Assembly (NCBI RefSeq): GCF_900476395.1
Contig: NZ_UIHB01000002.1
Span: forward strand, 589,126 to 653,125
Reading direction: 5' to 3'
DNA length: 64,000 nt
Origin: Xanthomonas euroxanthea
Lineage (GTDB): Bacteria > Pseudomonadota > Gammaproteobacteria > Xanthomonadales > Xanthomonadaceae
The translations under genes and the position numbers were made by a program. Below are positions 56,563-64,000 of this stretch, piece by piece. The number at the start of each line of letters is the position of its first letter. The stretch's first letter is position 1. The notes under the pieces were generated by a model, which was given only the letters and a program-made list of their open reading frames with translations, ran no database searches and was not told the origin of the DNA.

Positions 56563-57207
56563 ATGGCCAACGATGGGGTTAACGCACCTGCGGATATCGG
56601 GCGTCGTCGGTTTTTGACCGCGACAACGGCCGTGGTCGGTGCGGTCGGAGCAGGATTTGTCGCAGTTCCGTTCGTGAAGTCGTGGAATCCCAGTGCACGC
56701 GCCAAGTTGGCCGGTGCCCCGGTGACTGCCGACATCAGCGCCTTGCAGGAGGGGCAACGGCTGGTTCTGGAATGGCGCGGTCAGCCGATCTGGATCGTCA
56801 AGCGCTCCAAGGCGATGCTCGACGCGCTGCCATCGCTGGATGACCGGCTCAAGGATCCCAAGTCCGAGAACAAGGACCAGCAGCCGGACTACGTACTGAA
56901 GAATCCCGAATACCGCTCGATCAAGTCCGACATCTCGGTGCTGGTCGGGCTGTGCACGCATCTGGGCTGCTCGCCGGAAATGGTCGCCGAAATCCGCCCC
57001 GAGCCCTACGACCCGCAATGGAAGGGCGGCTATTTCTGCCCCTGCCACAAGTCGCGTTTCGACATGTCCGGCCGCGTCTTCGACGGCGTGCCGGCACCGA
57101 TCAATCTGCTGGTGCCCCCACACCACTACGTGGACGACAACACCCTGGTGATCGGCGTCGATCCCGATGGTGCCGGTACGTCGGCCAACAGCACGGGGGC
57201 TGCCTGA
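56563..57207 (+). CDS. petA: Ubiquinol-cytochrome c reductase iron-sulfur subunit (Rieske)
   Basis: A 214-residue Rieske protein. The N-terminus has a Tat-type signal (GRRRFLTATTAVVGAVG with twin Arg) that stays as anchor. The [2Fe-2S] ligands are in CTHLGCSP and CPCHKSRFD. It passes electrons from ubiquinol to cytochrome c1. GGAGAGCC precedes the start. The stop TGA overlaps the petB ATG. Confidence 0.97.
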   Translation: MANDGVNAPADIGRRRFLTATTAVVGAVGAGFVAVPFVKSWNPSARAKLAGAPVTADISALQEGQRLVLEWRGQPIWIVKRSKAMLDALPSLDDRLKDPKSENKDQQPDYVLKNPEYRSIKSDISVLVGLCTHLGCSPEMVAEIRPEPYDPQWKGGYFCPCHKSRFDMSGRVFDGVPAPINLLVPPHHYVDDNTLVIGVDPDGAGTSANSTGAA

Positions 57208-58466
57208 TGAGCAATATCCTGGTCCGTACCGCCAACGGTGTGTTCGATTGGGTCAACGAACGCGCGCCCGGGCTGATGCCCATGTATCGCAAGCATGTCA
57301 GCGAGTACTACGCGCCGAAGAACTTCAACCTCTGGTACTACTTCGGCTCGCTGGCCATCGTGGTGCTGGTCAACCAGATCGTCACCGGCATCTTCCTGAC
57401 GATGCACTACAAGACCAGCGCCGCCGATGCATTCGCCTCGATCGAATACATCATGCGCGACGTGGAGTGGGGCTGGCTGATCCGCTACATGCACAGCACC
57501 GGCGCCTCGCTGTTCTTCATCGTGGTGTATCTGCACATGTTCCGCGGGCTGATGTACGGCAGCTACCAGAAGCCGCGCGAATTGGTGTGGATTCTCGGCA
57601 TGCTGATCTACCTGGTGCTGATGGCCGAAGCCTTCATGGGTTATGTGCTGCCGTGGGGTCAGATGTCGTTCTGGGGCGCCAAGGTCATCATCTCGCTGTT
57701 CGGTGCCATTCCGGTGATCGGCAACGGGCTGACCGAATGGATCATGGGCGACTACCTGCCCGGCGATGCCACGCTCAACCGCTTCTTCGCGCTGCACGTG
57801 ATCGCGCTGCCGCTGGTGCTGTTGCTGCTGATCGTGCTGCACATCGGCGCGCTGCATGAAGTGGGTTCCAACAATCCCGATGGCGTGGACATCAAGAAGG
57901 GGCCGAAGGGCAACCGCTGGGACGCGCACAAGCCGGCCGACGGCATCCCGTTCCACCCGTATTACACGGTCAAGGATCTGGTCGGGGTCGGCTTTCTGCT
58001 GTTGATCGCGGCCTTCATCATCTTCTTCGCGCCGGCGTTTGGCGGCCTGTTCCTGGAGCACGACAACTTCACCGAGGCCAATCGCCTGGTGACTCCCGAG
58101 CACATCAAGCCGGTCTGGTACTACACGCCGTATTACGCGATGTTGCGGGTTGTGCCGAACAAGCTCGGCGGCGTGCTGGTGATGTTCTCGGCGATCGCGA
58201 TCCTGTTCCTGGTGCCGTGGCTGGATCGGGCCAAGGTGCGCTCGATCCGCTACCGTGGCTGGATCTCCAAGGTCGCGCTCGGCGTGCTGGTGGTGTGCTT
58301 CGTGTGGCTGGGCGTGATCGGCTCCGGCCCCGGCACCGACGCGCACGAAACCTATGTCGGGCGCGTGCTGACCTTCCTCTACTTCGCCTTCTTCATCACC
58401 ATGCCGGTGTGGACGCGGCTGGACAAGACCAAGCCGGTGCCGGAGCGGGTGACCACCCATGACTAA
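57207..58466 (+). CDS. petB: Cytochrome b of the bc1 complex
   Basis: A 419-residue integral-membrane subunit with eight or so helices. Haem-b histidines lie in RYMHSTGASLFFIVVYLHMF and in FALHVIALPLVLLLLIVLH; the Qo loop PEHIKPVWYYTPYYAMLRV contains the PEWY-equivalent region. The frame upstream of 57207 is a petA shadow. It overlaps petC by 8 bp. Confidence 0.97.
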   Translation: MSNILVRTANGVFDWVNERAPGLMPMYRKHVSEYYAPKNFNLWYYFGSLAIVVLVNQIVTGIFLTMHYKTSAADAFASIEYIMRDVEWGWLIRYMHSTGASLFFIVVYLHMFRGLMYGSYQKPRELVWILGMLIYLVLMAEAFMGYVLPWGQMSFWGAKVIISLFGAIPVIGNGLTEWIMGDYLPGDATLNRFFALHVIALPLVLLLLIVLHIGALHEVGSNNPDGVDIKKGPKGNRWDAHKPADGIPFHPYYTVKDLVGVGFLLLIAAFIIFFAPAFGGLFLEHDNFTEANRLVTPEHIKPVWYYTPYYAMLRVVPNKLGGVLVMFSAIAILFLVPWLDRAKVRSIRYRGWISKVALGVLVVCFVWLGVIGSGPGTDAHETYVGRVLTFLYFAFFITMPVWTRLDKTKPVPERVTTHD

Positions 58467-59217
58467 TTCCAACGTGAGGTCATGGACGTCGCGCCTATTT
58501 GCCCTGCTGTGCGGGCTGCTCATTGGCGGCGGTGCGATTGCGGCCGAAGGCGGTGCGATGCAGCAGGCCGGCAACGACCTGAGCGACCGTGCCTCGCTGC
58601 AGCGTGGCGCGCAGTTGTTCATGAACTACTGTTCCGGCTGCCACTCGCTGAAGTACCTGCGCTATTCGCGCATGGCCAGCGATCTGGGCTTGAGCGAGGC
58701 AGAGGTCATGACCAACCTCAACTTCACCGGCGCCAAGATCGGCGAACACATCGAAGGCACCATGCCGCACGATGCGGCGGCCAAGTGGTTCGGCAAGGCG
58801 CCGCCGGACCTGACCCTGATCGCCCGCGTGCGCGGCACCGACTGGGTCTATACCTACCTGAAGTCGTTCTATCTCGATCAGACCCGCCCCCTGGGCTGGA
58901 ACAACCAGTTGTTCCCGAATGCGTCCATGCCCAATCCGCTGTGGGAGCTGCAAGGACTGCAGCAGGCGCAGTTCGGCCCGCCCGACAAGGCGACCGGCGA
59001 CAAGCCGGTGCAGGCGCTCAAGCTCGGCCAGCCCGGGCGACAGACGCCAATGGAGTTCGACCAGACCGTGCGCGACATCGCCAACTTCCTCGAGTACGCG
59101 GGCGAGCCGGCGGCGCTGAAACGGCAAAGCATGGGCGTGTGGGTGATCCTGTTCCTGGCCTTGCTCACCTTCATTGCCTACTTGCTCAAGAAGGAATACT
59201 GGAAGGACGTGCATTGA
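58459..59217 (+). CDS. petC: Cytochrome c1 of the bc1 complex
   Basis: A 252-residue periplasmic haem protein with a signal peptide and a C-terminal membrane anchor (VILFLALLTFIAYLLKKEYW). The haem-binding motif is CSGCHSLKYLRYSRM, and the axial Met ligand is probably in NASMPNPLW. Last gene of petABC. Downstream is a repeat-rich gap before sspA. Confidence 0.96.
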   Translation: MTNSNVRSWTSRLFALLCGLLIGGGAIAAEGGAMQQAGNDLSDRASLQRGAQLFMNYCSGCHSLKYLRYSRMASDLGLSEAEVMTNLNFTGAKIGEHIEGTMPHDAAAKWFGKAPPDLTLIARVRGTDWVYTYLKSFYLDQTRPLGWNNQLFPNASMPNPLWELQGLQQAQFGPPDKATGDKPVQALKLGQPGRQTPMEFDQTVRDIANFLEYAGEPAALKRQSMGVWVILFLALLTFIAYLLKKEYWKDVH

Positions 59218-60196
59218 TCGTGCGGTGAACCCGAGGCGGCGCGCAATGCCGCGGCGGCCCAGGAATAGCAACCGATCGCCCGGTGCATGCAGGCGCTGCG
59301 CAGGGCAGGGGTGCGCATGCTATGTGCCGATTCCGGGCCTGGGCCGCGTCCGTCGGCGGTGGCGCAGTCGTTGAGCGGCATGCACGCCGTTCAAGAGCCT
59401 AGATCGACTCAAGAGCCTACATGGACGTACTTGCGGCGGGTCTTGCGACGGTGGGCGGGCAAGGGCCTGCAGCCAACTCGCAGCGTCGAGGGCGCGGTGC
59501 CCTCACCGCTTGCGGGACACGCCGTGAACCCGTCCCTGGGGGCTCGGTGGCGGCATCCATGCCGCCACACGGTCCCGCAACCGGCAAGGGCACCGCACCA
59601 GACAATTGGTCGGCACTGATCTGAAAGCCGTCTGTCGTGCGGTGTGCATCAGACGTGGAGCCGCTGCTCATGATCAAACGAGGCGCTTCCAGCACTGCTA
59701 TTGCCATGCACACCAACCATCTCGGCTGGTCCTTGCCCGCTCACCGTCGCGGGACCCTGAGCGGCATGGATGCCGCGCCGGAGCCTACACGGACGTACTT
59801 GCGGCGTGTCCTGCGATGGTGGGCGGGCAAGGACCCTGCAGCCAACTCGCAGCGTCGAGGACGTACTTGCGGCGTGTGCCGCGATGGTGGGCGGGCAAGG
59901 GCCCTGCAGCCAACTCGCAGCGTCAAGGACGTACTTGCGGCGTGTCCCGCGATGTTAGGCGTGCAAGGGCCTGCACAGAATCCGCAGATCCGCTGCGGAC
60001 CCACCTGCCGATGACGCGTCATCGCCGGCCGCGCCCGACATTGGACGCCACAATATGGCCTGTTGGTGTTTTTGAGGGCCTATCACCCTTGGCTTTTGCG
60101 TGACGTGATTGCACACTCGAAGGACCGTGGTGACGGTCGGCGTTGGGCCGGCCGCGCCGATGCGGCCGGCGGATTCCGGTCGTCGGAGAGCCTTGA
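59218..60196. repeat. Repeat-rich gap between petC and sspA (copy B of the composite repeat)
   Basis: This 979-bp gap holds the 130-bp block at 59485-59614 (copy of 33465-33594), the second block at about 59730-59840, and a 68-bp tandem array starting ACGTACTTGCGGCGTGT at 59793, 59861 and 59929 (the third unit truncated). A further partial unit lies at 59427-59484. 68 is twice the 34-bp period of the array at 33886. Many short frames arise here but none is convincing. In most relatives petABC and sspAB are close, so this is likely an insertion. Confidence 0.85.
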
Positions 60197-60832
60197 ATGG
60201 CGACGAGTGTGCGTATGCGGAATACCTTGACTTTGTTTTCGTCCAACGACGACGTGTTGTGCCACCGGGTCCGTCTGGTCCTGGCGGCGAAAGGGGTGAC
60301 CTACGACCTGGTGCCGGTCGACCCGCAAAATCCCCCGGAAGATCTGATCGATCTCAATCCCTATCATTCGGTCCCGACCCTGGTCGAACGCGACCTGGTG
60401 CTGTACGCCGCATCGGTGGTCAGCGAATACCTGGACGAGCGCTACCCGCATCCGCCGTTGATGCCGGTCGACCCGCTCTCGCGCGCGCGCCTGCGTCTGG
60501 CGATGTTGCGGATCGAGCACGACTGGGTGCCGCAGGTGCAGGCCATCCAGCTCGGCAACAAGACCCAGGCCGAAGCCGGCCGCAAGCGCCTGAAGGAACT
60601 GCTCACCGCGTCGGTGCCGCTGTTCAAGGCCAGCAAGTTCTTCCTCAATCCGGAAATGAGTCTGGCCGATTGCGCAATGGCGCCGATCATCTGGCGACTG
60701 GACGCGTTGGAGATCGGGCTGCCCAAGGATGGCAAGGCGATCGAAGATTACGGCAACCGGATCTTCCGCAATCCCGGCTTCATCCGCAGCCTGACCGATC
60801 AGGAAAAGAAACTGCGCGACCTGCCAGGCTGA
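60197..60832 (+). CDS. sspA: Stringent starvation protein A
   Basis: A 211-residue GST-fold protein that binds RNA polymerase and shapes stress transcription. N-terminal LTLFSSNDDVLCHRVRLVLA and NPYHSVPTLVERDLVLYAAS match SspA; the glutathione-active residues are absent, as in the family. Followed 78 bp later by sspB. Confidence 0.92.
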   Translation: MATSVRMRNTLTLFSSNDDVLCHRVRLVLAAKGVTYDLVPVDPQNPPEDLIDLNPYHSVPTLVERDLVLYAASVVSEYLDERYPHPPLMPVDPLSRARLRLAMLRIEHDWVPQVQAIQLGNKTQAEAGRKRLKELLTASVPLFKASKFFLNPEMSLADCAMAPIIWRLDALEIGLPKDGKAIEDYGNRIFRNPGFIRSLTDQEKKLRDLPG

Positions 60833-60910
60833 TGCGACGGCTGTATGCCAACAGACCGACGCCGCATCGCGCAGCCGCCGCTGCGGGCCGTGTGCGGGTA
60901 AAATGACGCC

Positions 60911-61354
60911 ATGAGCGAAGATTTCCCCCGCATGACCAGCCATCGCCCGTACCTGCTGCGGGCCTTGGTCGAATGGATCAACGACAACGGCATGACGCCG
61001 CACGTTCTGGTGGACGCAGGACTGCCCGGCGTGCAGGTGCCTGCCAGTGCGGTCAAGGACGGCCGTGTGGTCCTGAACATCGCCGAGCGCGCCGTGGTCG
61101 GGCTGCAGGTCGACAACGAAAGCGTTCAGTTCACCGCGCGCTTTGGCGGCGTCAGTTATCCGGTGATGGTGCCGATGGCCGCCGTCCTGGCGGTATATGC
61201 GCGCGAGACGGGGCAGGGCATGGCCTTGCCGGACGATATCCCCGGTACCAGCACCGAACCGCCGGATCCGGGTGCGTCGCCGCCGCCGGGTGCGCCCACG
61301 CCGGACGAGCCGCCGGCTGCCGGCAAGCGTCCGCATCTGCGCGTGGTCAAGTAA
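60911..61354 (+). CDS. sspB: ClpXP protease specificity-enhancing factor SspB
   Basis: A 147-residue adaptor that delivers ssrA-tagged proteins to ClpXP. The N-terminal substrate-binding domain has SHRPYLLRALVEWINDNGMT and MALPDD-type strands; a Pro-rich linker leads to the C-terminal HLRVVK tail, the ClpX-binding motif. Downstream GGGCGCGC-ACC-GCGCGCCC (61363-61381) may act as a terminator stem, but lacks a T-run. Confidence 0.95.
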   Translation: MSEDFPRMTSHRPYLLRALVEWINDNGMTPHVLVDAGLPGVQVPASAVKDGRVVLNIAERAVVGLQVDNESVQFTARFGGVSYPVMVPMAAVLAVYARETGQGMALPDDIPGTSTEPPDPGASPPPGAPTPDEPPAAGKRPHLRVVK

Positions 61355-61551
61355 CCGGCAATGGGCGCGCACCGCGCGCCCGTCCCGTGCCGCGGCAGGT
61401 ACGCGTGGTGTGTGCGCCGCGGTCGCCTGAGGCACCGACAGATGCGGTTGCAGTCACTGCGGCGGCTTCTTGAATGCGCTGCAGGATGCTGGTCTTCGGT
61501 CGCCGCATGCAGGCCAGGCGCCTGCAGGCGTCCACAGCGACCAGATCGCGG

Positions 61552-61896
61552 TCAGTTCAGGCGCTGATGATCCGGGCTCAGCGGTGTCACCGTGGCCACT
61601 TGAGGTCCGGTAAAGGCGATCAGCTGATCGCCGCGCATCACCAAGCGGCCGCTATGCCGGTCGATGCCATCGTGCGAATACTCGAACCGGAACGTCCGCT
61701 CGAAGCCCAGCCAGCCGTTGGGCTTGCGACAGATGCGCAGGTTGGTGGAATGCACGCTCTGGTCCAGCCATTGCACGTCGGCGGCGCGGCAGGCGTTGCG
61801 GCCGAGGATGTCGGCACGTTCGGCTGCGGCACGCGAGGAGTTCCAGAACGCGTACAGCGCGGCGCCGGCAATCATGAAGAGAATCAGGCTGGGCAT
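61552..61896 (-). CDS. DUF3301-domain small membrane protein
   Basis: A 114-residue protein with an N-terminal membrane helix ([16 protein letters not shown]) and a conserved body [20 protein letters not shown], where Cys and Asp positions match DUF3301. Function unknown. ATG 61896 is chosen because it begins the hydrophobic segment; the longer frame to 62055 is unlikely. Confidence 0.78.
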   Translation of the reverse strand: MPSLILFMIAGAALYAFWNSSRAAAERADILGRNACRAADVQWLDQSVHSTNLRICRKPNGWLGFERTFRFEYSHDGIDRHSGRLVMRGDQLIAFTGPQVATVTPLSPDHQRLN

Positions 61897-62126
61897 GGGC
61901 GTCAATGTGCCATGGCACGCGCCCGGTCGACAATCGTCGCGCCGGGCCGCAGCGTTGCGTTGGCGGCCGGCGAGGTCGCGCGCCGGTCGTCCTCCGATTT
62001 CATGATGCACCGCCATTGCTGCGGCTGGCTTGTGTGGGACGCAGCGCAACCCCATCCATTGAACCTACCTTCTTGAATTCACGCGCCGTCGGTCCTGGCT
62101 TGGCATCAAGGCCTGCGGTATCGCCT

Positions 62127-64000
62127 ATGCATCCTGTCCTGCAGCAGTTCCATCCTGTCGTGGCTGCGTGGTTCGCGCAGACCTTCGCCGAGCCCACGCC
62201 GGCGCAGATTGCCGCGTGGCCGGCGATCCAGGCCGGACGCCACACGCTGGTAGCCGCGCCCACCGGCTCGGGCAAGACATTGACGGCGTTCTTCGCGGCG
62301 ATCGATGCATTGATCCGCGACGGCCTGGCCAACGGCGGCGCGCTGCCGGACGAAACCCGCGTGGTCTACGTCTCGCCGCTGAAGGCGCTGTCCAACGACA
62401 TCCACCTCAATCTGGATGCGCCGTTGCAGGGCATCCGCACGGCCCTGGTTGCGAGCGGCCTGCCGGACGTGGCAGTGCGCACGGCGGTGCGTACCGGCGA
62501 CACCCCGCAGCGTGAGCGGGCGCAAGCGCGCCGCACGCCACCGCATATCCTGGTGACCACGCCGGAGTCCCTATACGTGCTGTTGGGCTCGGCCTCCGGA
62601 CGCCATGCGTTGCGGCATGTGCGCACCGTCATCGTCGATGAAATCCACGCGGTGGCGGCGGACAAACGCGGCAGCCACCTGAGCCTGACGCTGGAGCGAC
62701 TGCAACGGCTGGCCGAGCGCCCGATCACCCGCATTGGCTTATCGGCGACGCAGAAGCCGATCGAGACCGTGGCGCAGTTCCTGGTCGGGGCGGGCGACGC
62801 CGGCCAGCCGCCGCCCTGCGAGATCGTGGACATCGGCTACACCCGCAAGCGCGATCTGGCGCTGGCCCTACCGCCGACGCCGCTGAGCGTGGTGATGTCC
62901 AACGATCAGTGGCTGCAGGTGTATGCCGATGTCGCCAGGCTTGCGCAGCAGCATCGCACCACGCTGGTGTTCGTCAATACCCGGCGCATGGCCGAGCGGG
63001 CTGCGCGCCACCTTGGCGATCTGCTCGGCAAGCAGCGCGTCGCCGCCCATCACGGCAGCCTGTCGCGCGAGACGCGGCTGCTGGCCGAGCAGCGGCTCAA
63101 GGCCGGCGACCTCACCGTGCTGGTGGCCACCGCATCGCTGGAACTGGGCCTGGATATCGGCGATGTGGATCTGGTCTGCCAGCTCGGTTCGCCACGCTCG
63201 ATCGCCACCTTCCTGCAGCGCGCCGGACGCTCCGGGCACAAGGTCGGCGGCACGCCCAAGGCGCGCCTGTTCCCGCAGACCCGCGACGAGCTGATCGAAT
63301 GCGCCGCGCTGCTGGACAGCGTGCGCCGCGGTGAGCTGGACGCCTTGCGCATGCCGCTGGCGCCGATCGACGTGCTTGCGCAACAGATCGTGGCCGAGGC
63401 CGCGTGCGAGGACTGGGACGAAGACGCGTTGTTCGCCTTGGTGCGTCGTGCCTGGCCGTTCGCGCAGCTGAGCCGTGCGAGCTTCGATGACGTGGTGCGC
63501 ATGTTGTGCGAGGGCTTCAGCACACGGCTTGGGCCGCGTGCGGGTTACCTGCATCGCGACGCGGTGCATCGGCGCCTGCATGCGCGGCGTGGCGCACGCA
63601 TGACCGCGCTGACCTCCGGCGGCACCATTCCCGAAACCGGCGACTACAGCGTGGTGCTGGAGCCGCAGGCCGAAAAGATCGGCACGGTGAACGAGGATTT
63701 TGCGGTCGAAAGCCTTACCGGCGATGTGTTCCAGCTTGGCAATGCCAGCTACCGCATCCTGCGCGTGGATGCCGGGCGCGTGCGCGTGGAAGATGCCAAG
63801 GGCGCGCCACCGAATATCCCGTTCTGGCTGGGCGAGGCGCCCGGGCGCAGCGATGAATTGTCGGCGGCGGTGTCGCGCCTGCGCGGCGAGATTGCGGTGC
63901 GGCTGGAGAGCCCGCCACATCAGGCCGCCTGCGACTGGCTGCACGACGTCTTGGGTCTGTCGGTGGAAGCTGCACGCCAACTGGTCGACTATCTCGCCCA
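62127..64000 (+). CDS. Lhr-type DEAD/DEAH helicase (3' end outside window)
   Basis: An open frame from ATG 62127 to the window edge (624 codons) without a stop. Motif I is [18 protein letters not shown], motif [11 protein letters not shown] (DEIH), motif [12 protein letters not shown], motif [16 protein letters not shown], and motif [15 protein letters not shown]. The segment [18 protein letters not shown] belongs to the Lhr core beyond the two RecA folds. Long Lhr proteins (~1400-1500 residues) act in DNA repair. Most of the C-terminal half is outside the window. An earlier alternative start cannot be excluded. Confidence 0.92.
   Translation, partial: MHPVLQQFHPVVAAWFAQTFAEPTPAQIAAWPAIQAGRHTLVAAPTGSGKTLTAFFAAIDALIRDGLANGGALPDETRVVYVSPLKALSNDIHLNLDAPLQGIRTALVASGLPDVAVRTAVRTGDTPQRERAQARRTPPHILVTTPESLYVLLGSASGRHALRHVRTVIVDEIHAVAADKRGSHLSLTLERLQRLAERPITRIGLSATQKPIETVAQFLVGAGDAGQPPPCEIVDIGYTRKRDLALALPPTPLSVVMSNDQWLQVYADVARLAQQHRTTLVFVNTRRMAERAARHLGDLLGKQRVAAHHGSLSRETRLLAEQRLKAGDLTVLVATASLELGLDIGDVDLVCQLGSPRSIATFLQRAGRSGHKVGGTPKARLFPQTRDELIECAALLDSVRRGELDALRMPLAPIDVLAQQIVAEAACEDWDEDALFALVRRAWPFAQLSRASFDDVVRMLCEGFSTRLGPRAGYLHRDAVHRRLHARRGARMTALTSGGTIPETGDYSVVLEPQAEKIGTVNEDFAVESLTGDVFQLGNASYRILRVDAGRVRVEDAKGAPPNIPFWLGEAPGRSDELSAAVSRLRGEIAVRLESPPHQAACDWLHDVLGLSVEAARQLVDYLA

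Overview
The window looks like a chromosomal segment of a Xanthomonas species (gammaproteobacteria, Xanthomonadaceae). The signs are high GC outside the first ~4 kb, gene content and order typical of that genus (thrAB with a Thr leader, hisS then a full his operon behind a TrpR-like regulator, feoABC, petABC-sspAB, serA divergent from a D-2-hydroxyglutarate dehydrogenase), and Xanthomonas-like intergenic inverted repeats. The genus call is inference from gene order and protein sequence; no database was searched.

Layout. 1-2.75 kb is the end of an integrated island: the C-terminus of a DUF3320 helicase-like protein, a low-GC gap holding a two-repeat CRISPR-like cassette with a terminator, a tyrosine integrase, an intact tRNA-Arg(CCT) and a displaced tRNA 3' fragment 159 bp further on. 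3-4.2 kb holds two GNAT acetyltransferases. 4.4-10 kb is the pgaABCD/xagABCD-type poly-N-acetylglucosamine biofilm operon (minus strand) with a Clp/CRP-like site upstream. 10.7-17 kb: tspO, then a threonine leader/attenuator driving thrA-thrB, an antisense EthD gene, and thrC. 17.1-20.2 kb: an L,D-transpeptidase, an FNR-type regulator and hisS. 20.4-27.9 kb: a TrpR-like regulator gene with a large palindromic operator abutting its start codon, followed by hisGDCBHAF-IE, tightly overlapping. 28-33.3 kb: a metallophosphoesterase, a C13-peptidase lipoprotein and the methionine-salvage genes mtnB-mtnD-mtnC. 33.4-34.2 kb: a dispersed repeat and a 34-bp tandem array. 34.2-43.3 kb: two paralogous amino-acid permeases, a Nudix hydrolase, a GA-rich REP block, serA and its divergent D-2-HG dehydrogenase, and a DUF2388/DUF4105 pair. 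43.6-47.3 kb: a lipoprotein, EfpL, and a three-gene acyl-CoA catabolic set. 47.4-49.8 kb: a Fur-box-controlled feo operon. 49.8-56.2 kb: phoH and miaB separated by a DnaA-box-like duplicated locus, a GST/WYL-regulator divergent pair around a perfect palindrome, and a lytic transglycosylase. 56.5-61.4 kb: petABC (bc1 complex) and sspAB, split by ~1 kb of repeats. The window ends inside an Lhr-type helicase gene.

Most of the window is core biosynthesis. The least expected signal is at 842-929: two 28-nt units exactly 60 bp apart that match the length, period and hairpin register of type I-F CRISPR repeats, with a compensatory base-pair change between them and an intrinsic terminator immediately downstream, inside a mobile-island border. 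Other points worth follow-up are the thr attenuator, the his operator, the DnaA-box-like locus, the GST/WYL palindrome and the hairpin that abuts the efpL start codon.
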